Origin: Anthonomus grandis grandis
Lineage: Eukaryota; Arthropoda; Insecta; Coleoptera; Curculionidae
Reading direction: 5' to 3'
Length of the DNA stretch: 64,000 nucleotides
NCBI RefSeq assembly: GCF_022605725.1
Contig: NC_065567.1
Coordinates: 34,885,127 to 34,949,126 of the forward strand
In this document: positions 56,601-64,000 of the stretch, piece after piece
Position numbering within the stretch: the stretch's first letter is position 1
How the letters are laid out: each line of letters opens with the position of its first letter
Position numbers and translations under genes: made by a program
Notes under the pieces: model-generated
What the model saw: the letters and a program-made list of their open reading frames with translations, nothing else
Database searches by the model: none
What the model was told of the DNA's origin: nothing

Positions 56601-59125
56601 ATTTTGACGTAATTGAAAGACGCTAAGACATTAAAAAGTAAGTTGGAAAAAGTGAGAAAGGTGTAGTTTTCTTAAAGGTGATTAAAACAAAAACGACAGA
56701 AATCAGCCGTTAATGTAGACGTTTCGATCATTTATTTGATTAATAAGAAACTTTCACAGAATCGGGTTATCATTACAGCCGAATGGCTGAAAATTACAAA
56801 ATTAAGAAAAGCCTTAAAAATTCAACAAACAATCCCAAAATTGAATATTACAACTACTTTTATTATTGCAATAAAAATATATCATTACCGAAAAAATCAT
56901 GCATACCCATTGCTTTAGATTGATGGCTTAAGATTTTGAAAAATATTCTTGCAATTTGATTTAAAACAGTTTTCTTGAATAATTTTCTGTAAAACTATTT
57001 GTAAATGACTAAATTAAGATTGAAACAAACAACAGCTATTTCTCTACGACGAAATCCTCCACAAAATGCCATAATTGCGGAAATTTGCACAGAAAATGGT
57101 GCTGAGAACGTTAAACACTGTATGACTTGAATTGTGGATTATTTTTTTAATTTATAAATATGTTCAATTTGTTTTTGCTTACTGGAGAGATGTTAAAATT
57201 TGAAAGTAATTGTATACAAATAAATGACCTTATTTTATGTATAATCTGATTTAATACAATGCTTTAATAGATATGAAGAAAAATTTTTGAAAAAATTCAT
57301 GAACCCGTACATCATGAGTCATTATAAAAAGCCAGTGCATCGCCCTATTCATATAAAAAAAAAGTAATTTTGTACTTATTTTTCCCTGTACAAAGAAAAA
57401 AGAAACACAGCGCCAGTGCAGTGTGCCCAAACTCAGGATTTAGCTGCTATTTTTACGAACTGTGAGATATTTTTACTAGCTAACTGCGGTCCTCAAAGGT
57501 AGCGATCGCCCTGTACATTAATAAAATTTAATATAGTTGTATGGTCGTAAGTCTTAAATAAAATTGACGGGAACCAGTAGGGTATCATAAATAGCTTTCC
57601 GCGATGAATAAACATTCGTTTGATTGATGATACGATCGTTGTTCAATAAGAAGCAAAAGATCTATAGGAACTAAATGTTGTAATACTGTATTAATGTTTT
57701 TTAATTATGTTTGAGAGAATTAAGTCTTTTACGCCATTACAATGAAAATATCATCAACAAAAGATTGTCGATGCACTTTGCACCATATTGGTTCTAATTT
57801 TTGGCTGTATGAAGGTTAAAATACAAAGGCCTTATTGTCGCTTTTAAGGTGAAAAATTTACGTGATCCGCGTTTTTTACTTCTTCGCCTGCAAGAAGTGA
57901 TTTCATTTTGAAAATAGTTCTGCTATACTTAAAAGTTTTTGATTGTTTTTAATTTGCAGCTAAAGTTAGGCAGCTATTTCTATCTTAAGTTTTTTTTTGC
58001 CATAGAGCATACATCTGAAGAGTGAGCTTTTTCAAATTGAAGCTCCTTGCAGGATTTCTTAGGCCAGTACTTACACAATATATATAACTAATTCACCAAA
58101 GAGTACCTAAGTCAGCACTGTTTCATCCGAATTTATTTAGATTGTAAGCAATTGATACAATAACATAATCTGATTAATCGTGGAAAAACCAGGTAAGTTT
58201 TTCAAATGCGCTTCAATAAGTGTCCTGTATTTTGCTAATAGTTATTAAATGTATGTTCTTGCTGACACTTAATTAATTTTTTTTATTGTTTTTGTTTTTG
58301 GCAGCGTAAAAGACCAAATTATTCGGTAAGAAGTTTGAAAAATTTAATTTTGTGTCGGCGTGTAAAAATGACGAGGATGTTCCGTAACTAAATGTTATGT
58401 TGGGTTAATGTTTCCTTCTGGTAATTTGATTAAGTTATAGTTTTTTTTAATTATTATTTGTAATAATGTTTGTTTTTCGTGGCGTTAGCGCGCAGGCATC
58501 CTCTGTTGTTAAAGTTTTCTTAATTCCTAAGCCACAGTTTTTTTTAATGTAATTGTTGGGTGATTTATGATGTTTTATTTCGAGAATTTAGAATACAATT
58601 ATGATTACGATACCTTATAAACATATTGAGCATGTACTTGATTGAATTGTACCTTTTATTTTCTATTGTTATTAAACCAAAGTTATTAGACCAATCACTA
58701 GCTGTTTGTGTTAATCCATGTTATTCTATGTTTAATCATTTACAGGGTTTACATGTTAAATGTTTAGGGGCTTTTACGTGCTATTATAAAGTTGTTAGTC
58801 GGAGTCCTTTGGTAACACTTGTAGTTTCTATATCTGTGATAACTGCTGTGCCAAAACAATACTTGAAACCCTTACATTTAATTAGTAAGACGTGAAATAA
58901 GTTCTCGGACACACACTTGCCCCATTTAGTTTAAATCCCCATTATTTACATTACAAGACAAGGACGTTTTAATTTTCGGCTTAAACGTCTTATTTTATCA
59001 TTTATTAGTATATTTTTCATATTTTTTAAATCAATTTTCTTATTGAAAAATCTAATTAAAGCACGAATATCTATAAGAATTCATAACAATTAGAAGAAAT
59101 GAATCTTTTTATCATTTTTTCATCA
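56601..59125. other. AT-rich stretch, gene content uncertain
   Basis: No domain was recognised. There is a good splice donor CCAG|GTAAGT at 58192 and a possible 21-nt microexon at 58305-58325 flanked by TTTTTGGCAG and GTAAG. A gene here cannot be supported without transcripts. Confidence 0.35.
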
Positions 59126-59129
59126 CAAG

Positions 59130-59790
59130 AAAAACTGCACAAAACTCCACCACAAGCGCTGCGCAAACGTTAATAGTTTTTGTAATTAAGTCCTAGAATA
59201 AATGTGAATTTCAAACATTGTAAGCTCAGAAGACATTTATCGTATTTTAAGTTACTCAAAGCGCACGAAAGACTGCGCAAGCTTTAATCGCAAATGCTGC
59301 GCAAACATTCGGCACACCAGATAAATGCAATTTCGCCGTCGACATTGGTCGGAATATGTATGTGGAAAATCACCCCAAACTTAAGAAATTACTGCGCAAC
59401 TCTTGGCAACCAGAGTTGTGCAGAACATCATCATACTAACTTTAAAAATGATCTGCCCCGTATAATATACGATGGAGTAGATTCTTTGTACTCTAGATAA
59501 ATGCAACTTCGTCATCGAAATTGATCGGAAATGCTCGGAAAGCGTCGAACATTGTTTGACCTAAATAAAACGTTTAAGGTAAATAACAGCAAATAGGTAA
59601 AATATATACAAATTCTACTGAAAAAATCTTTCTTTGATCTTGATCTTTGGTAAATCTTTGTTGTAAGACATGTACTTTATAACCGAAATAAATATCACAT
59701 TCGCAATCACACGAAATACTCCGCAGACGTTAACTACAAACACTGCGCAAATATACCTACCAATGGTGCGCAGATAATCACAATGTCATT
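59130..59790 (+). repeat. Degenerate repeats around CTGCGCAA motifs
   Basis: CTGCGCAAACGTTAA/CTGCGCAAACATT-like strings occur near 59158, 59272, 59286, 59391 and 59730. They are preceded by CACRAAA-ACT blocks at about 59135, 59263 and 59710. A second pair, AGATAAATGCAAYTTCG, lies at 59318 and 59496. These point to an old tandem or nested repeat. No coding is seen. Confidence 0.45.
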
Positions 59791-60760
59791 CAAAGATGCT
59801 GAAATTGCCATATCGAGCAAATACTACTACTTCAAGAAATATAGCAATTCCGAAATTCTTTAAAATAAATAAAACTGAAATATGCTGGAAAGGTACGTCA
59901 ACATGCAGCAGTAACCAACAAGCAGCAATGCCGTTAGCGATCAGCAATGAATCGCTAAATAGTTTGGTCAAGAGCAAATGACAGCAGCCGAAAAAAGAAA
60001 TAGATGCAGACAGCATTTCGAACCGCGGTATTGCCAAGTTGAAAGCGGTAACTTCCGGTTTCCAGAGTCGATCTGCTCAGACGTTTGTTCAGTGGAAACA
60101 TCTTGAATTATGGAACTCAAGAGCAGAACTTCGTGGCACGATGCATACCTTCTTCTGAACCTCTTTGACATATATCAAAAAATGTTACTATATTCATTTT
60201 TTCACAATTTATCGAACACAGGTTCATCAGATTCAGTGATACACATATTGTGAACAGCTTGGTTGAAATTATTATAAAAGTCGTTAAGGCATGCGCAAGA
60301 CAATGTGGTAATACTCTATATCAAAAGACATTGGCAGGTGCTTCTCATTTGTTATAAACCATGTTGTCGGAAACATTAAGTCTGATACTTGCCAATTATT
60401 GCTCATAACTGCGCAAGGTACAACAAAAATTTTTATCAGCTCATCTTCAATAAGTCGGTAACATCAAAGGCGCGAGCTATGCGCTTCCCTTGCCCTTAAT
60501 TTTCAGACATGTGCGCAGCATATCGGAAATCCTTTACTATATCCTTATTATAATTTAATACAGTAATTGTGTCAAGACTGTATGCGTTATGAAATTATTT
60601 GGCTAACTGTATGTGCACTTTAAATGACATTCTGATATTTGGCTCCCTACGTCGCTGGAATCGCTTACAGATTATTTAGGACTAAGGCCGAGTTAGGTAA
60701 GTACATATCTTGTATTTAGTAGAAGTCTTAATTTCTACATTTAATATATATCAAGATTTT
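59791..60760. other. Non-coding stretch
   Basis: Nothing recognised beyond short chance open frames. CpG content is slightly higher than in the AT-rich parts of the window. Confidence 0.35.
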
Positions 60761-60764
60761 TCAT

Positions 60765-61140
60765 AATTCATTTAAATACTGTATCGTTTTTACCCGTTCG
60801 TTAGGTGTGAATTAAAGCACTCGATGCGTAAAAAAATAGTCAACTGATTTATTTTACACGTATATACTAAACTGTTTAACTAACACTACGAAAATATTTA
60901 TTTACACTGTATTTATTTCCTACTATCTACGTCAATTTAAAAATCGCATCAATATTCCGACTTAAACTTGCTTCCCAGCGGCGACGGCTCCTTATATACC
61001 AGCTACCCAACTGTTCCGAAAGATTCGCTAACCTTCCACGTGTCTCCAGAGATGTCGTGCGCTGTGCCTGCTGGCGTTACCGAGATGATTTCGGAATGAC
61101 GAAGCTGATATTCGCGGCGTTACCAATATCGTTACCCTGC
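60765..61140 (-). mobile_element. 3' LTR of the Gypsy-like element
   Basis: It shares ordered blocks with the solo LTR at 1056-1475 (TTCGTTAGGTGTGAATTAAA, AATATTTATTT, CCCAGCGGCGA, GAAAGATTCGCT, TATCGTTAC). It lies where the 3' LTR of the - strand element should be, just beyond its last coding remnant. The outer boundary is not resolved. Confidence 0.65.
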
Positions 61141-61329
61141 ACCCTCCCTAAGCTTATTTCGTGCTGAAATATTCCCAAAGATCACCATCTTATATCGGTA
61201 TAAGGTTCTCCTCTTACAACAAGATCTCTCGTAGAAGTAACAATCCACGCTTTACTCCAGGGTACGACGTTGAGAAGTATTAAAGCCTGGTGTGCTTTTT
61301 GAATGCTGGTAAACCTGAAGACCACCTCT

Positions 61330-61700
61330 AACATACTGCGAATCATCCTCCAGTCTAAGTTATCGAATCCGCATGCGAGTTTAGGAATGGCTAGTCTCTT
61401 CTCAGATCTTCGGCAAGCAACTCCTGCTTTAGTGGACACAAAATGGCACACACAGGTTGGCTTCTCATGTGACGCCTCTTTGGTAACCAGATAGAAAATC
61501 TTTCTACCAGTCGCCTCATCAGTTATCCTGAGTGCTTGTCCGACTCTGCTGTTAGACTGAAGCAGTTCTCGAATTTTTTTTAATTTTCTTTCGCGGAAGC
61601 TTCAGCTACTCCTCTAGTCATTTTTAAATCCTCTTTAAGACTCTTTCGGTCATTAGAATGATGGGCTATGAATTCATCCAATGAACTTTGGTTGGATTCG
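61330..61700 (-). pseudogene. Macro domain (OARD1-like) carried by the Gypsy-like element
   Basis: The - strand reads SLDEFIAHHSNDRKSLKEDL, then RGVAEASA. A frameshift falls in the A-run near 61575. It resumes with KIRELLQSNSRVGQ, KIFYLVTKEASHEKPT, then RLAIPKLACGFDNLDWRMIR and MLEVVFRFT. This is the signature of macro domains of the OARD1 (C6orf130) type: an early AH-S-D--M--G(I/V)A block, Y-(V/I)TK--S--KPT, and (I/M)P-(L/I)-CG-D-L-W. Such proteins bind or remove ADP-ribose derivatives. It sits between the integrase remnant and the LTR, in the sense of the element. The middle portion after KPT is shortened and the reading frame is broken, so it is not functional now. Alternative: a host gene fragment trapped beside the LTR. 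Confidence 0.7.
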
Positions 61701-61707
61701 TCGTAGC

Positions 61708-62557
61708 TCAGAGTCTTTCTAGTTTCCACAATAAGAACCAATCGGGTAAAGTGAACGACTCGAACTTCACCCCTCGCCGTGACAGACCCTTTCTTCTCCC
61801 AGGGTCATAAAGCCCAATCATGTCACCGTTGTTGAAACTGGTGTTTGGCATTGACATAGCATCGAATAACATGGAATCAAATTTCAGATCGTATGGGAGA
61901 CGGAATTGTCTTCCCATCACTATTTCACCCGGAGACTGTCCTATGCTTTTATGGATGGTCGATCGAGAAGCCAGCAGGAAGAAATGAAGAAAGCTTTCCT
62001 TGTCTCTTTGGTGGCTAGAGACTACTTTAGCCAAATACTGATTATTGGCTATATTCACTCGTTTTCTTGATCCTCATTTCTATAGTCCTGGTTTTCTTGA
62101 TCCCAAGCTTCTAACATGTGTTCTCGAACAAGCAGGCTTCAAAATTTTGTCCTTGGTCTGAATGTAGCTCCAAAAGTACACCATTATATACAGATACATA
62201 TACATACAGATCCAATCTTTTGTTTGTGTCAGCGACAGTAAAGGCTTCCTGGTTTGGTAGAGGGTATGCCTCAACCCATTTGCTTAAGTAGTCCATCATG
62301 AACACGGTGTACTTATTCCCTGTTTCTGATTCGGAAAACACATCGGCAACGTCAATAGCAAACCTTTCAAAGGGACTTTCCACGTTATACTGGCACATCA
62401 AGCCTTCTGCCTTCTGTTTTCTCTGCGGCCCATTACTTGCCGCACATACAACGCATTTCCTGGACCAGTCCCTTACGTCTGCCTTGGTATTCACCCCGTA
62501 AAGTTTTTCACTCACTTTTATCAGGGTCTTTGTTACTCTTGGTCTTAAGAACCCCAT
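61708..62557 (-). pseudogene. Gypsy-like integrase, decayed
   Basis: On the - strand a zinc-binding H2C2-type end is visible (VSEKLYGVNTKADVRDWSRK, then CVVC, 62510-62445). It is followed by the integrase core with FERFAIDVADVFSESETGNK (first Asp), FMMDYLSKWVEAYPLPNQEA and LLELHSDQGQNFEACLF (second Asp, about 62165-62115). After a deletion that removes the usual catalytic Glu region, the C-terminal part reads STIHKSIGQSPGEIVMGRQFRLPYDLKFD (61960-61880). An insertion of about 50 bp interrupts the core around 62205. Order and strand fit the gag remnant upstream. Confidence 0.8.
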
Positions 62558-62879
62558 TTTGTCAAAAATTTGTGGTTTTTAACAATTGAGCATCTTTCTC
62601 CTCTGCACGTTGACAATGGTCGCAGTCCTCTTTTTGCACAAGGTCTTCTTGATACGGCTTGCTGAATACAGGTCGACGGTCGCCTCTTTGCATCGACCTT
62701 CCCTAGTTTGTCGGAAGTGCTAGCGCCTCCTGAAGAGTGTCTTTTTATGTGACCTGCTTTGTCATATTTCAACACTTCAACTTTTGGCCTTGGCTATATC
62801 CTCTAATCGCCTCCCTATTAATCTACTTCACCCATTCCTCAAAGTCATCTTCTTCTGGAATCACTTTCCGGATACGAGC
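62558..62879 (-). pseudogene. Gypsy-like gag-pol junction, deleted
   Basis: The 320 bp between gag and the integrase zinc region hold the end of gag (VIPEEDDFEEWVK-like, about 62860) and a VQKEDCDHCQRAEE-like block near 62620. No protease, RT or RNase H motif is seen, although these would need well over 2 kb. A large internal deletion is therefore inferred. Confidence 0.55.
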
Positions 62880-63770
62880 CTAACCATTGTTCGTGTTCCT
62901 GGCAGCTTCAAATTCAAGAGCCCGTGTTGGTGGATGTGCTAGTAGTAAGTACTGCCTCGTTTCACCATCGCGGAATTCAAGAATGCCCGAACTACCAAAC
63001 GTTCCATGATTCATTTCCGGGACCTCTGGATATTCCAGTCGAACCAAACGTGCAATATCAGCTGTAAATTCTTGCATGGATCCTTGACTTCTGGCATTCC
63101 AATTTTTCAACTGCGTATGGTAGACATGTTCCTGGTTTAATTGATCTAACGCATCTGCAAATAACTCACCAGGTGGTCGTAGACTTGTTGCTCTTAGGGA
63201 GACTTTCTTTACAGGATGGCAGCAGGATCTCCTCTCAGGGTCAACGTAAAGGTAGTCGCCTTCTGCCTGAGTGACCAACCGTTTGCTTTTACAGTTGCTT
63301 CAAACCGACGTTTATAAATATTCTATGATGAGTACCATCAAATTGAGGCGATTTCCGCCAACAGATTTCATATTGCCACAAACTTCGTTCTGGTTATCGA
63401 CTACTGAAGGTCATGGGGCAGCTCATCGAAAGTGTGGAGGTCCAATGTGGTGATTCTGTTTAGAACTTCCTGGATCCTGTTCTCCGCCAATGAAAGAGTC
63501 TTCTTTTTATGTAAGATTTTCAAGAAGGTTTTTCCAGAATTTCTCCTTTGTATAAGCATTGTTTTCCAACATCTTTCCTTCCAACCTAGCAGAATTCTCT
63601 TTTAGCTTTTCCTTAAGCTTACTTTTTATTGGTGAGTGTGGCAAAGTTTTCTTCCAGTTTTGCAAAAATATCCAGAAATTTAGCTTCCAGATTGGCGGGT
63701 TTTTTTTCCACGTTTACAGAATTTTTCCGCAACTTTCAAAGTTTCCCGACTTTGCAACATTTGGGGTCTA
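62880..63770 (-). pseudogene. Gypsy-like gag
   Basis: The open frame 63278-62880 reads SLRPPGELFADALDQLNQEH, VYHTQLKNWNARSQGSMQEF, TADIARLVRLEYPEVPE and ALEFEAARNTNNG. It is the capsid-like core of Gypsy gag proteins in which QLK-R-Q---E-LQEF--D--RLV-LAYP is conserved. Upstream to about 63770 a frame-broken, lysine- and glutamate-rich, coiled-coil-like N-terminus is readable (NRITTLDLHTFDELP near 63430). The first part of this gag is duplicated in tandem at 63781-64000. Confidence 0.7.
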
Positions 63771-64000
63771 ATGCCTCACTAGGTGGTCGTAAACTTGTTG
63801 CTCTTAGGGAGACATTCTTTACAGGATGGCAGCAGGATCTCCTCTCAGGGTCAAAGTAAAAGCAAGCGCCTTCTGCCTGAGTGACCAACCGTTTGCTTTT
63901 ACAGTTGCTTCAAACCGACGTTTATAAATATTCTATGATGAGTACCATCAAATTGAGGCGATTTCCGCCAACAGATTCCATATTGCAACAAACTTCGTTC
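63171..64000. repeat. 610-bp tandem duplication of the gag region
   Basis: Sequence 63171-63390 reappears at 63781-64000 with few substitutions (for example GACTTTC against GACATTC, and GGTAGTCGCC against GCAAGCGCC). The period is 610 bp. The copy runs off the window end, so the number of repeats is unknown. The close match implies a recent duplication compared with the age of the element. Confidence 0.9.

Noticed and set aside
58626..58895. 89-codon open frame on the + strand
   Set aside because: No domain, no start context and no supporting splice signals; length is not unusual for this composition.
1..64000. tRNA, rRNA or other structural RNA genes
   Set aside because: No stretch with recognisable A and B boxes or rRNA sequence was found by eye; a covariance-model scan would be needed to exclude them.

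Overview
The window reads as insect nuclear DNA. It is AT-rich, has long introns and intergenic space, and is packed with old transposable elements. The only clear host coding sequence is the 3'-terminal exon of a CELF/Bruno-family RNA-binding protein gene (51331-51602, + strand), preceded by a splice acceptor and followed by a likely 3' UTR. The mix of RTE-, Jockey/CR1- and R1/LOA-like retrotransposons with piggyBac, mariner/Tc, pogo, hAT and Gypsy elements fits an arthropod. A beetle or related insect is my guess, from general impression only. Nothing bacterial, viral or plasmid-like is present, and I saw no tRNA, rRNA or CRISPR.

Layout. 1-8.7 kb: a solo LTR, an RTE reverse transcriptase fragment overlapped by a mariner remnant, and an end-to-end piggyBac element (5307-7840) between TTAA duplications. 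8.7-17 kb: a mosaic of about 410-bp tandem units, transposase and RT remnants, a broken hAT transposase, and a pogo/jerky-like transposase whose main body has only one premature stop. A diverged copy of the 9.6-10.6 kb segment recurs at 15.5-16.8 kb. 17-23 kb: three RTE-like elements, one of them (+ strand) cut by several insertions and two head-to-tail on the - strand. 24-32 kb: a Jockey-like element sits inside an array of diverged repeats and is itself split by a 2.2-kb AT-rich insertion of unknown class. 32-41 kb: a CR1/Jockey-like element with an (ATT)n tail on the - strand, then a long - strand RTE element split by a mariner. That mariner appears to lie at the centre of a palindromic MITE. 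41-48 kb: short tandem repeats, a foldback element and a worn R1/LOA-like element.

48-52 kb: about four tandem units of 620 bp end roughly 235 bp before the CELF exon, so they lie in its last intron. 52.8-56.6 kb: three units with internal inverted repeats, the first carrying a mariner fragment. 56.6-60.7 kb: mostly unannotated. 60.8-64 kb: a - strand Gypsy-like LTR element with gag, a decayed integrase and no visible protease/RT. Between integrase and LTR lies a captured macro (ADP-ribose-processing, OARD1-like) domain, the most unusual coding signal here.

The genes do not form an operon or pathway. Apart from the CELF exon the window is a record of nested transposition. All coordinates of degenerate elements are approximate (commonly +/-20-50 bp), because boundaries were read by eye.
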